A DNA stretch of 64,000 bases from the NCBI GenBank assembly GCA_021234155.1, contig JAJEKV010000030.1, forward strand, positions 9,530,390 to 9,594,389. Direction: 5' to 3'. The translations under genes and the position numbers were made by a program. Source of the DNA: Isoetes taiwanensis. Lineage: Eukaryota > Streptophyta > Lycopodiopsida > Isoetales > Isoetaceae. Shown here in pieces: positions 34,255-44,282 of the stretch; positions within the stretch are counted from its first letter, which is position 1, and every line of letters begins with the position of its first letter. The notes below the pieces were generated by a model. That model was not told the origin of the DNA. It worked only from the letters and a program-made list of their open reading frames with translations, and did no database searches.

Positions 34255-34405
34255 CCAGCAGATTTTTAGCACACCAGCCCTACTGGGCCTACATTCTTTT
34301 CTGCAATTCTAGCTTATCCACATATCACCTCCACCTCATCTAAATCTGACCTCAATCTGACATGGCACTATAAAAAGCCATTGGATCTTCATTTTTGCAA
34401 ATCTA
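34255..34405. repeat. ~165-bp repeat, diverged extra copy
   Basis: The TTAGCACACCAGCCCTA...GGGCCTACA block and the following CAATTCTAGC.TATCCAC are shared with 34760-34925 and 5180-5345. This copy exists only in the 33967-34590 insert of duplication copy 2. Confidence 0.7.
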
Positions 34406-34759
34406 AGGCCATGAAAATTAGGTAACCCTGGGAAAAGCACGGAGATACCATCGGACGCCAGCGTTTGATGAAGCAAAGCTTAGTTCTTCACGTCGTAGCG
34501 CTAAATCCATACGCTTCATGGTACAATTGCAGGCCAGGTAGTAGTTAAGCGCTTTGCTGGAGTAAAGTAATCAGGATTGCAGCACAGATATATCAAGGGA
34601 TCTTGACGCTGTGGGCAAGTCTCTTGACACTTACCACGTTGCAGAGAGCATATGGCTATGGAGGAGAAGTCTCTCTCTTCACAATTGCTCGACCATTTTC
34701 TGATGTGGGTATTTAGTATTGTCTCTTCAATCTGTGCGTTTCTCAGAAGCTTCTCTTTC

Positions 34760-34925
34760 TGACGGGATTTGCCGGATTAGCACACCAGCCCTATCGGACC
34801 TACAACTTTTTTGCAATTCTAGCCTATCCACCTGTCCATTCCACATCATCAAAATATGCGGTGGCAACACTCCAAGCCATCGGATGTTTGATTTTATGAA
34901 TCTACGGATATAAAAATTAGAAAAG
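34760..34925. repeat. ~165-bp repeat, counterpart of 5180-5345
   Basis: Same order of blocks as at 5180-5345, including GCAACACTCCAA and ATCGGATGTTTGATTTT. Confidence 0.8.
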
Positions 34926-35049
34926 CCAGGGAAATGGCCTGCGGAGATGGAATGGGTCACAAAGGTAAGTTCTACACCTCATTCTTTTGCGAGTTGTCGA
35001 TTCCATGTTCTTTTTTTTTTCTCTGTTTTTGCTTTCATTAGGAAGGCCG

Positions 35050-35880
35050 CAGATATGGACCTGAAGAGTTATTGCAAACTTGTGTGCTTCTATCCGTCCA
35101 TTCTCCTCTCTCTTTTGACATTACGGCTTTCCCTTCTTTGCGACTGCATCCTTGTAGGTTGTCTAACTTTTCTGCTTCCTGTATCGGCCATGAGCCCTTT
35201 TTGGCGTGGATTATATTAGTTGGAAATGGTCTAATAACATTTTGTACACCGATGGAGGAGCTTCGAAGAAATTGGTGCGAGCTTAACGGGATGTGAGGCA
35301 AGCCAGCTTTTTATTTCCATTTTCCTGCAATAAGCTCGTTTTTTCAAATCAACATGTGATGTAACTTAAGAAGGTAGATTTCTAATGCATAAAGCAGAAT
35401 TTAGCAGTTGTATAGTGATTATTACCTTAGGTTCGAGCATATGGATGAGTCTATTTTAGAGGAATTCTGCTGAAGATCTATGTATGAGTCCTTACAGGCC
35501 ATAGAACTATCAGCTTTATTGTAATTATCTTGGCTTTAGACCTAGTAGATTTATTGTGCTTTAGCTAGTAACTTTAATCTTTAAGTGATGGGCTTAGTTG
35601 ATCTATGCATCCGCTAATCGATATGTGGTCCAAGCTATAGCACGCCCAACAAGTGGCCCAAACCCATTAAAGTATCCTCCATATTGACAGTTTTCGTCCT
35701 TTGACCAATTATTTTGTTTCTGCAACTGTAGCGCTAAGTTGTTCCATTAATTCTTTTAAGTTATCTTCTTTTACTCGTAGACTTCTAATTATATCAGGGA
35801 TTTCATCCTCAAGATCACGAATTTGCTTTGCAGCTTTAAAAAGCTACTTGAAAAGCAGAGAGATACCTTGTGAGATGAAA
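35050..35880. other. Intergenic DNA, nothing recognised
   Basis: No conserved frame or RNA gene seen. Confidence 0.45.
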
Positions 35881-35882
35881 AT

Positions 35883-35963
35883 TCTAGCTCTTTGATTGCT
35901 TCTTCCAAACTGGAGGTTTTTTTTTCTAGCTCTTTGATTCTTCCAAACTGGAGGTTTTTTTAT
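35883..35963. repeat. Two-unit tandem repeat, ~40 bp
   Basis: TCTAGCTCTTTGATT...CTTCCAAACTGGAGGTTTTT occurs twice; the first unit has an extra GCTT. Confidence 0.9.
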
Positions 35964-35967
35964 TGCA

Positions 35968-36190
35968 TCTGGGTGTTTAGTCTAGTGGTAATACACTAGA
36001 TCTAGCAAATGTAGGTCTCGAGTTCGAGACCGCCCAGAATCGCACTCTGAACTGTTGGGTGTCAAAACCCACAGACGCAATGTAAAGTGGTTGGGGGCAG
36101 GGCCCAACAACGCAATATAGTGTGGTCACATGTCCAGTTGGATGCTGCCTAGTGGCGTGACGTTAAAATACTATCTATCTATCTATCTTC
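35968..36190 (+). mobile_element. tRNA-derived SINE with (CTAT)n tail
   Basis: A tRNA-like head carries a box A, TAGTCTAGTGG (35978-35988), and a box B inside the self-complementary GGTCTCGAGTTCGAGACC (box B 36021-36031). A ~140-bp tRNA-unrelated body contains GTTGGGTGTCAAAACCCACA and GGGCCCAACAACGCAATATA. It ends in four CTAT units. Pol III-type head, unrelated body and simple-repeat tail together define a SINE. Target duplications were not identified. Confidence 0.85.
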
Positions 36191-36199
36191 TTTTAAGTT

Positions 36200-37780
36200 T
36201 ATCTTTCCTGTTTTACTGCATCTTGTTTTCTTATTGCTCACATCTAGTATTTTCATTTATAAAACTATTTTGAAGGCTTTTGTAATTTCCCTCTGCTTCT
36301 CTAACTACTTCTTGGAGCCTTCTAGTTTTTCCTTCCACTCTCTGAACCACGTCTTTCATAGTAGTTAATGCATTGAGAGTGTATCTATCAGTCATTTATC
36401 ATCCTGTTATGGGACCAATCCATGGTGGATTCTAGCTGAGCTCAAGGCTGGACATGTAAATGGTAAATACATCGCAGACTACTACCCATGCTAAAGAAAG
36501 AGCATTGCCTATGCCTATACAAAAGCAAGACCGTTGTATGTTACACCAAATTTACTGGACAAGTTTTGTTTGGGTTGGAGTTTATGTAGACCATGTATTC
36601 TGACAACAGTGGCTTGTTATCTAGTGCAAGCTTGTTATGCATCTTTCCAATACCATTTGGCTCACGACAAAGATGCGGACTTATGGACACACGGTTATTA
36701 CACTAGCCTGATATGATCAATATGACCATTGATATGGGAAGCCATCCACTTACATCTTTTACAGGAGAGCTTCAACATGCTTGTACAGATTTCAAGCAAT
36801 CAGATGTAGCAAGAATAGTTTCAATAAGCTATCAGTTTCATACCCTTCTATCCTGCGAAAAACTAAACACAAATATATTAGTTCCTACATCTAGTAGGGA
36901 GTCTCCAAATAAGAATAAAGCAGGTCCTGTTGCATTGATCGGACATAATACCTTTGTTGCCATTGTTGCAGGATGCAGCACGGGTATTTACTTTCAAACG
37001 AAAGTCAACAAAAATATAAGAAATATCAGAATAGAAACACAAAAGTCGTATTTAATTAAAGTGGGTCTCATTCCATTCCCACTTTTTTTCGGAACCCTGT
37101 TATTTTACACAAAAAGGAGCACCCCGACCCGAAAATTGTCCATAATTCGAATTTTTGTCTGTTAGTGTGCATCCAAGCTTTCTTCCAGTTTTCTCGGATA
37201 GCGAGTCGAGAACAAGAACAATGCAACTCAAACATAGGAATTTCATTACAGATTGAAACCAAAGTTCTAGTTGAAAAAGATTCTTAGTCTATTTTCTTAG
37301 GTGGGTAGACAAGAGATCACAAATTCCAACAAAAATTAAGCAAATTGTTTACTTAATTACCAAAAAATACTAGTTTTGAGGTACCTTATATTTATAAATG
37401 GGCTCATTACAATATATATTACAGTGGGTGAAGAGACCATAGTGGTCGTATGTGCACAATGATTACACCCTCTTCACACATGAACCACCTAGTGCAAAGG
37501 GCGCGTGGAGCTCTCTCCAAGTCACGGAGCAACTTACAGACGATAGAAATTTGTATGAGGAGTTCCTTCATGGGTCACATGCTTGTATGCCCAACTGATG
37601 TCACCACCCTCTTCTCGGCACCTTTCTTCAATGAACTGGTCTTTTCATTGCTCCCAAGCATGTACTATCTGGTCGAGATAAGGACTGCAAAAGACAAAAT
37701 CAAGTTAGTCAAGTGATGCTACAGGAAAAAAAAATAAAATAAAACACAGTTCTTAGGGCCATTTTTGGAAAATACAAAGT
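36200..37780. other. Intergenic DNA, nothing recognised
   Basis: A 150-codon open frame at 36713-37165 has no recognisable domain or repeat counterpart, and I do not call it a gene. Confidence 0.4.
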
Positions 37781-37786
37781 TCGAGA

Positions 37787-38013
37787 GTCTCTTTCGACTG
37801 GGCGAGAAAGGCAGGGAGAGGGAAAACACAAATCAGATATCTTTCTCGACTCATGAAGTCGAGAAAGGCAGCAAAGCGAAAAACACAAGTTTTGAAGGTG
37901 AAAGGCACTTTCTCGACTCATGAAATCGAGAAAGGCAAAAAGTTTCAAAGCTTTAAAAAAACGTGTTTTAGAAAATGGAAACTAGTCTTTCTCGACTCAC
38001 GAAGTCGAGAAAG
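37787..38013. repeat. Array of CTTTCTCGACT hairpins
   Basis: Three strong hairpins of the form CTTTCTCGACT-5 nt-AGTCGAGAAAG lie at 37841-37867, 37908-37934 and 37987-38013, with a decayed one at ~37787-37810. Spacers share GGAAAACACAA/GAAAAACACAA. The stem is kept while the loop varies (CATGA, CACGA). In the second hairpin one arm has a single change (AATCGAGAAAG). Confidence 0.92.
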
Positions 38014-38139
38014 GCAAATTCAGAGTAAAAAAGCAATTTCAAGGGCCAGAGATTATTTTTTCGGAGCATCATTTTATCTATCTATCTATCTAATTTTCCA
38101 CCATAGTTTATTATTCTATCACACCATAGTTTATTGTTT

Positions 38140-38400
38140 TTCTCACAGCACATTAGTATTTAGCACACATTAGTATTTAACAATTGTTTTTATACTAGCA
38201 CACATTAGTATTAGCACACATTAGCATTTTTATACTAGCACAGCTTAATTAGCACACATTAGTACTTTATACTACCACAATTTCATAATACACGCATTAG
38301 CATACTAGCACACGGTCCATACAAAGCAATATATAGATATATAGTATAGTATAGCATACCAGCACATGGTCCATGTAAAGCAATATACAGTATAGCCATG
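38140..38400. repeat. AT-rich tandem repeats
   Basis: TAGCACACATTAGTATT units recur about six times (38148-38275). The block GTCCAT..AAAGCAATATA occurs at 38306 and 38366. Confidence 0.85.
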
Positions 38401-38699
38401 CATCATTTCTTTTGAAATAAAATGAACTAATTTAAAGTATACTATAATCTTGTATAAGCCAACTTTTTATCTTAGACATAAGAATTATATGCCTAGCACC
38501 TCTAAGGTCAACATAAGGTGTAAAATATGATTATACAAGCACACATATAAACACAACCATGCTATCAATTTGCGACAAAAATTCAAATATTTATATGGGC
38601 GACACTAATAAAATTATAGCCCAATTAATGGTATGTTTGTAATATATTACTGTAACCAGCTTTTTTTTCCAGCCTGTCCTAGAAATTTAAAATTTGGTA

Positions 38700-38935
38700 C
38701 GTACCCTGCTTTTTTTTCCCATTAACCTTAGAAAAATAACCCATTAACCTTAGAAAAATAACCCATTGGCCACGCTATATCCGTATTTTTTTTTCTTACG
38801 TACACTCTATTATTCCGCTTTTTTCTCTCAGTATTTGGCTTTTTTTTCTCCCACCTCTTAAGTTCGAAATTTGAAATTGAAAAGGGGGGAGATTTTCGAA
38901 ATTTAAAATTGAAAAGGGGGGGAGATTTGGTACGT
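38700..38935. repeat. Short tandem duplications
   Basis: CCCATTAACCTTAGAAAAAT is present twice (38717-38763). The GAAATT.AAATTGAAAAGGGG block is present twice (38866-38932). Confidence 0.85.
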
Positions 38936-39104
38936 ACCTTTTGAGAAGAAGAAATTTGGTACACTTACGAAATCGTGGCTGGCTATGGCGAACTCTCAAG
39001 AACCTGGCTATGGCATGGAAGCGGAGCTATTCAAGGACCATTTCTTTTCAAGATACGGAGCCAGATGCAGGATCAGCCCTATCATATGCCGGATTTCCAA
39101 GATT

Positions 39105-39255
39105 TCATCGGCTTCCTATCAGCTTTCAGCTTCCTTCCAGCTTTCGGCTTCCTATCAGCTTTCAGCTTCCTTCCAGCTTTCGGCTTCCTATCAGCTTTCA
39201 GCTTCCTTCCAAGCTTTCATCGGCTTCCTTCCAGCTTTCATCGGCTTCCAAGCTT
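39105..39255. repeat. Minisatellite at the 3' end of the A20/AN1 gene
   Basis: TCAGCTTCCTTCCAGCTTTC and GGCTTCCTA units repeat with an 18/36-bp periodicity, about four times. On the minus strand it lies just downstream of the zinc-finger frame. Confidence 0.92.
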
Positions 39256-39283
39256 CCCATATGTTGTCTTAGATTCCATTTCT

Positions 39284-39801
39284 TCATCCTAGTATCGGAA
39301 GAACTACAACCACGAAGCTTGGGCGCGCCCGACCAAAGCGGATCGTGAGCTTGGGAGGGTAGCGATGAAGCGAGCAGAATACGTCCCCACATTTGCATTT
39401 AAATCCGGTAAGACCCACTCGCTTGTTGCAAGAAAAACAACGATTTGTAGGCCTCTGAGGCACCGGATTGGAAAAAGATGTAGAAGATGATGCGGCAGAA
39501 GGGGCTGCTACAACAGAAATCTCCACAGCCATTGGTGAATCTGGCCCTTCCACAACTATCGAAACGGGAAGAATATTTTCGATCGTGGTTTCGATCTTTT
39601 GAGTAGCAGAAAGATGAGCACTTTCTAATACAGCCTGAACCGCCAAATCGCTTTCTTGCGCCATAGCCACCTCCTTGTAGCATCTAGAACACAGATTCAT
39701 GGTCGCATTGCTCCCAAAAAAATCACAGTTATTAGCACATAAAATTGGCCCTTCTTGGGACTGGAAGCCGGTTTCATCCTGATCACACGCTTTTGCGCCA
39801 T
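39284..39801 (-). CDS. SAP: Stress-associated protein (A20/AN1 zinc fingers), with frameshifts
   Basis: An A20 finger (C-x3-C-x11-C-x2-C in EGPILCANNCDFFG...MNLCSRCYKE) is followed by a variable linker and an AN1 finger (NRCFSCNKRVGLTGFKCKCG then DVFCSLHRY). This is the order in plant SAPs, which act in stress responses as ubiquitin-binding or ligase-like proteins. The start is the ATG at 39799-39801, two bases after an AG acceptor (CCCCAG), as in SAP genes with an intron just upstream of the ATG. An A4 run at 39791-39794 puts this ATG out of frame with A20; one more base would restore MAQ.ACDQDETG. A second shift after HRY loses the last His and Cys of AN1. Either draft error or a decaying gene. 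Confidence 0.8.
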
Positions 39802-40258
39802 ATCTGGGGAAAACAAACGGTGAAATCCGGCAGCAGATCTGAAAAAATGAGAAAGGAACCAAAAAATTAGATCAGATGGCGAAATGGGATATGAGAGAAG
39901 AAAGGTCGAAGGAAGAAATGGAGAAGAAATGCGGGAAAGATCTGAGGAGGGGTAGGATGGACGGATTTGAACGAATAAAAGGATGATTTAGCAAGGGAAA
40001 AACGGAATCAAGGAGATGCGTGAAGGATGGAGCAAGGAAGGCAGGGCCTAAGCGCCCTCCGGCGAAGTCCGGCGATGGCTATGGCTATGGCGTGCGTTGG
40101 GAAAATGCGTCAGAGTCCAAGCGAGAGCACAGGAGAGCACAGATGCAGAGTGCAAGACTGCCGGAGTTGATGTCTCACGCCCATCCCGTCATCTTTATGT
40201 TTTTTTTGGTGTTTGAAATTCCTCATCTTGGTGCTTTTTTTGTGCTGGAATTAAATTG

Positions 40259-40284
40259 CTTTCTCGACTAGTGGGTCGAGAAAG
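40259..40284. repeat. Isolated CTTTCTCGACT hairpin
   Basis: CTTTCTCGACtagtggGTCGAGAAAG has the same stem as the array at 37787-38013 but lies upstream of the A20/AN1 gene, so the gene is flanked by members of the family. Confidence 0.9.
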
Positions 40285-40299
40285 GTTTCAAATGGAGTA

Positions 40300-40770
40300 T
40301 TGATTTAATTTAATTTATATTTGATCATTAATTTATATTTGATTATTTTATCAATAGATTAATTTAATTTATTATTTAATTATAATTATCTAATTAGCTT
40401 AATTAATTATTGATTATATATTAATAATTAATACTTTTTTATTTTATTTTTTTTGAAGCTTGCCCCCTCCTGTTCCTCCTTTGCTCCTCCCCTTTGCCCC
40501 CCCTCCCTTGCCCCTCCCCTCCTTTTGCCCTCTTTGCTCTCCCTCCCTCCCTCCCTCCCTCCCTCCCCCCCCCTTCCCCCCCTTCTTCCAACTTATCCCT
40601 CCCTCTCCTCCTTTGCCCTTTTGCTCTCCTCTCCCCTCCCCGCCTTGCCCCTTCTTCCAACTTATCCTCTTCCCCTCTTCAATGTTTGGCCCCTCCCTCT
40701 TTCTCCTCCTACCCTTCTCCTTATCAAGGTGTGCCCCCTCTCCCTCCCCTTTTTTTTTTTTTTTTTTGTA
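40300..40770. repeat. AT-rich block followed by CT-rich block
   Basis: 40300-40440 is almost pure A/T. 40455-40767 is almost pure C/T, including a (CCCT)n run and a T19 run. The proline- and serine-rich open frames here are compositional artefacts. Confidence 0.9.
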
Positions 40771-40799
40771 TGAGTCCCCGAGACCCAAATTCTAATTTG

Positions 40800-41330
40800 A
40801 CCCACTTTAATTAAATGCGACGTATAATGAATAAATGTAGAAAAATGTATCTTCAGCTATAGAACAGAGGTTTTTGTTAGTTCGGAAGTTCCAAGTCCTA
40901 GCCATTGTTTCTTCCCAAGCTCTGATATAGTTTCATCGATTGTACTTAATCCTTGCACTAGAACGAGGCCATTGTGTTTGGCCATGTAGTCATCTAGTCT
41001 GTGAAAACCTGGCTTCCAAAGTGCTGGGTACTATCTTAAACTAGTTCTTGCACTCCAGTTTATGCACAATATAAGCGCCATGTCATTTTGGCTTGATATC
41101 TTATGACCGTGGCACTGGTCTATAGTTGCTGGTATGGACACGGTTTACAAGTATATCTGACACTTTCCCAAAACTGATGTGCATCCGTGTTCAGCTTTTC
41201 AACCAGTCCAATTTATAACCCTTGGAAATTTTAAGACATTAAAGGGATGGGTCATGTAGACATTAATTTCCTATTTTCTCTTTGTTGCACCCTGTGACAT
41301 GTGACAGTATAATTTGTGTGAATATGTCTA
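40800..41330. other. Intergenic DNA, nothing recognised
   Basis: No coding or RNA signal that I can identify. Confidence 0.45.
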
Positions 41331-41389
41331 TAAAGAGGAGCCTTTGGATTTTGATGGGGCATGCCCAAGTTGGTGAGATGGCACATCTT

Positions 41390-41765
41390 AAGCCTTTGGA
41401 TTTTGATGGGGGCATGAATGGGTCATGCATGGGCATGCCTCCACCCCATGTCCGAACTGTCGGATTGGGGAAGGTGAAATCTGGACCGTCGAAATAAAGT
41501 TGAGGGAAGGTGCAAGGAAATTGTTTATGCATGAAGGAAGGTGTCAAGAAGTGGCATCATAATAATTATGGGCATTTATTAAGAAGCTTTCTAGGAAGCT
41601 TCCCTTTTCTGCCTCATCTTCAAACAGTCATAACTTGCAGTGGGGGTGTCGGATCAAAGTGTGACTTGTGCCATTGGATTTTTCTCGTCGAGATCTTTTC
41701 AATGAGTGGTGCTTCAGCATTGTTTCGTCGTCGTTAGAATCTAGGAGAATTTATAAGAATGTAAT
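41390..41765. repeat. Direct repeat, left copy
   Basis: GATTTTGATGGGGGCAT...GGGTCATGCATGGGCATGCC, CGTCGAAATAAAG, AAGAAGCTTTCTAGGAAGCT and GTGGGGGTGTCGGATCAA recur in the same order at 42138-42765. Confidence 0.92.
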
Positions 41766-42140
41766 CTTCGTAGGATTGTCTTGAGATTCCCATGTATTCC
41801 TTGAGATTCTGCTGAGATTCCCCAGATTCTCAAAGATTATTTGAAGATTCCTCTAGACACCACAAGATTCTATGTAGATTCCTCTAGATTCTTCAGGATT
41901 CTATGTAGATTCCCCTAGAGTCTATGAAGATATCTCTAGATTCTCCAAGATTCCTTTAAGATATCCCTGGATTCTCAAAGATTATATGAAGATTCCCTTA
42001 GATTCTCAAAGATTTTATTGAGATTCATATAAATTCTTCAAGATTCTCTTGGGATTCCTCTAGATTCCCAAAGATTATCCAAGATTCCTTTAGATTCTCC
42101 TCGATTCCATTAAATTCTATGAAGATCCCCTAGATTCCTC
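41765..42140. repeat. Degenerate AGATTC array
   Basis: About 370 bp of loosely repeated AGATTC(C/T)(C/T)(T/C)TAGATTC phrases, spaced 12-25 bp, sits between the two direct repeats. Confidence 0.85.
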
Positions 42141-42765
42141 GATTTTGATGGGGGCATACATGGGTCATGCATGGGCATGCCCCACCTCATCTCTGAACCG
42201 TCGGATTGGGGAAGGTGAAATCTGGACCGTCGAAATAAAGGTGAGGGAAGATGGAAGGAAATTGTCCAAAGGTAAAGAATAGAATAGAATAGAATATGAT
42301 TTTATCGTCCACGGAGACCAACTGGCCTATGGGACCCAAGTACAAAGAGAGAGCAGCAGGCGTATTACTACCAGGATTAAAAAACCCCCGCCCCGAAGGG
42401 TTTTCGGGGGAAAAACCTTAGTAGCAATAAGGATGCTGACATACTGCACAGTTATATACATAATCACAAGTACAGCTGAGGTTAATGTCGGACCTGGGGT
42501 AAAGGAAGATGTCCAGAAGTAGCACCATAATTATTATGGAAATGATGAGGTGGCAATGCATTTATTAAGAAGCTTTCTAGGAAGCTTCCCGGGTTTTTTT
42601 TTTTTTGGCCTCGCATTCAAACGGTCATATCTTGCAGTGGGGGTGTCGGATCAAGATGTGACTTATGCCGATGGATTCCTCTCATTGAGACTTTCCAATG
42701 AATGGTGCTTGATATTGTTTCATCACTATTGGAATCTAGGAGAATTTAAGAGAATCTAAAGGAAT
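42138..42765. repeat. Direct repeat, right copy (interrupted)
   Basis: Second copy of 41390-41765. The SINE-like element at 42276-42419 lies inside it. Its right end abuts the H3-like pseudogene. Confidence 0.92.
42276..42419 (-). mobile_element. SINE-like element with (ATTCT)n tail, copy 2
   Basis: Reverse-orientation relative of 6395-6545. The tail is AGAATAGAATAGAATAGAAT; then come the complement of TGGGTCCCAT, TTACTACCAGGATTAAAAAA, and a GC-rich hairpin CCCCGAAGGGTTTTCGGGG. It interrupts the right-hand direct repeat, since the left copy lacks it, which supports insertion. Confidence 0.65.
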
Positions 42766-42772
42766 CTTCATA

Positions 42773-43730
42773 GGAAGCGACAAGAAATTTTCAGAGCACC
42801 TACGACCAAGACCGAGCGAGGAGCCGAGCTCTGACTCCTCAGATGAGACCTTCTACAGCACGGATGAGCAAGCACAAGTAGCTTGTCAGAATCAGCACAG
42901 CGAATAGACGAAACAATTGCTCTAGAGACACTCTTTGTGGAGTGAAAAGCAACAGGAGCAGCAGCAAGCGATGCCAAAGAAAAGGAAGGGTAAGGAGGTG
43001 GTAGCGGAATGGGAGGAAGAAAGGGAAGCGAGGGAGAGGTGCATAAAGGTGCGTGAAGGCCGTCGGCAAGAGAAGATAGTGATTGAAGAATAAGAACCCA
43101 ATCAGCTCGAAGACGATGTGTTGGAGGAAGAAGAAGTTTAAGAAGAGGTGGAACTCGAGGAAATGTAAGAGCTTGAGAAACCAGACCTTAATACTCGTCC
43201 GCCATATCCGGGGTCCAAGCCACCCAAAAAGAGCACCAAAAGTATAAGGAGGGCGAGAAGCCCTTCAAGTTGAAGCACGATGCCGAATATGAGAAGAAGA
43301 AAGCGGCATTCAAAGAATACCTGAGACGGTGGATCAGGCATAATGAATGGTACTGCAAATAAAGAGTACCAAAGTTTGTGCAGCAAGCGGCAGTCAAGCC
43401 CCCACCTCGATTAAGGATGCCAAAGTGGGTCCGTCACGGATCTAACTCTAAGCATAGTCGAGTTTTTCAGGAGATCCGACACTTCCAGCAGTGCACGAAT
43501 CTATTGATTTGAAAAGCCTCTTCGACCGTCTACTTTGAAAAGTGATGCAGGAATTCAAGACCGACTATCGAGTGACCCCGATGACGGTATGAGCATGCCA
43601 ATAAGCAACTGAAGCAGAGCTCACACAGCTTTTCGAAGAAGTGAACCTCTGCACCATTCATGCCAAATGGATAAATGTCATGCCCAAGGACATGAATTTG
43701 GCCAGAAGAATCCGAAAAGTTAAGATTTAG
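42773..43730 (+). pseudogene. Histone H3-fold protein with long charged N-terminus, pseudogene copy A
   Basis: The C-terminal ~86 codons (43471-43730) follow the histone H3 fold. The first helix is EIRHFQQCTNLLI, then QEFKTDYRVTPMTV, then [20 protein letters not shown] and [19 protein letters not shown], then a stop. Canonical H3 has the same order and spacing ([27 protein letters not shown]). Upstream is a ~230-codon charged region: DSSDETFYSTDE near 42825, MPKKRKGKEVVAEWEEER from 42973, and FKLKHDAEYEKKKAAFKEYL at about 43275. Several stops and at least two frameshifts break it; no introns are evident. It is H3-related, but I cannot tell a centromeric variant from another H3-like protein. 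The terminal RIRK.KI replaces the usual RIRGERA. Confidence 0.75.
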
Positions 43731-43822
43731 AAAGGTGCGAAAGTTTTGAGCTATCTATGTATAAATCATTTAAGGCTTGCTAAAATTTTAGTGTCAAAAT
43801 GGAAAATTAAGTCAATTCCAAT

Positions 43823-43891
43823 GACCCGGGTCACTTCGCGCCAAATGGCTTCTCGAGAGTCTCAAAAATCCCATCCGCACGGAGTAATCCG
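43823..43891. repeat. Cruciform motif, unit 1
   Basis: GACCCGGGTCACTTCGCGCC at one end and GCACGGAGTAATCCG at the other are inverted relatives flanking TCTCGAGAGTCTCAAAAA. Confidence 0.85.
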
Positions 43892-44021
43892 ATTGCCCAA
43901 ATTTTTGCATAAAAATGATAGATTAATAATATAATTTAGTAGATCATCCTGAAGTAACCAAATTTTGCATTCTAGCACTTTACATCACTCAAATATATCA
44001 AATTTCGATCAAAACACGTCC

Positions 44022-44092
44022 ACCCGGATCACTCCGCACCAAACGGCTTTCCAAGAGTCTCGAAAAATCCCATTCGTGCGGAGTAACCCGGT
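44022..44092. repeat. Cruciform motif, unit 2
   Basis: ACCCGGATCACTCCGCACC...GTGCGGAGTAACCCGGT, with CCAAGAGTCTCGAAAA in the centre. Confidence 0.88.
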
Positions 44093-44282
44093 TTGACTCA
44101 ATTAGGTTTGACTCAATTAGGCCTAAATTTGACAAACGTTACCCAATAAGCCACTCCACCACATTTCTTGCTTGTTTTAATTAAATTAGCTCTTCGAACA
44201 AGTCAAATTGGTCCATTATACCTCCCAGAACCTAGAATTCTCTAAGTGGAAGCTCCGGCACAGAAACCTAGGCAACCCTTGT

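Larger units (their letters stand above)
29199..35045. repeat. Segmental duplication, copy 2
   Basis: Direct copy of 1-5460. Similarity is continuous to 33940, breaks at a palindrome (33937-33966), and resumes at about 34600. Copy 2 holds the only open version of the GDU-like frame. Confidence 0.95.
42773..44100. repeat. Left arm of inverted duplication
   Basis: H3-like copy A plus ~370 bp of 3' flank. The right arm is 44830-45987 in reverse orientation, matching in the coding part and in the flank blocks (GACCCGGGTCACT; TCTAGCAC....ACTCAA; CCACCCGGATCACTCCGC). Confidence 0.8.

Noticed and set aside
36713-37165. 150-codon open frame
   Set aside because: No domain, repeat counterpart or splice context; composition like its non-coding surroundings.
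37787-38013. CRISPR-like array
   Set aside because: Units are palindromes with similar, not unique, spacers in a plant nuclear context; no cas genes.
38941-39348. Frames of Ser/Phe/Gln repeats over the minisatellite
   Set aside because: Translation of the CAGCTTTC/CTTCC repeat; the real gene is on the other strand.
40439-40814. Proline/serine-rich and Gly/Arg/Glu-rich frames of ~110 codons on both strands
   Set aside because: Products of the C/T tract (CCCTCCCT and similar); no start context or homology.
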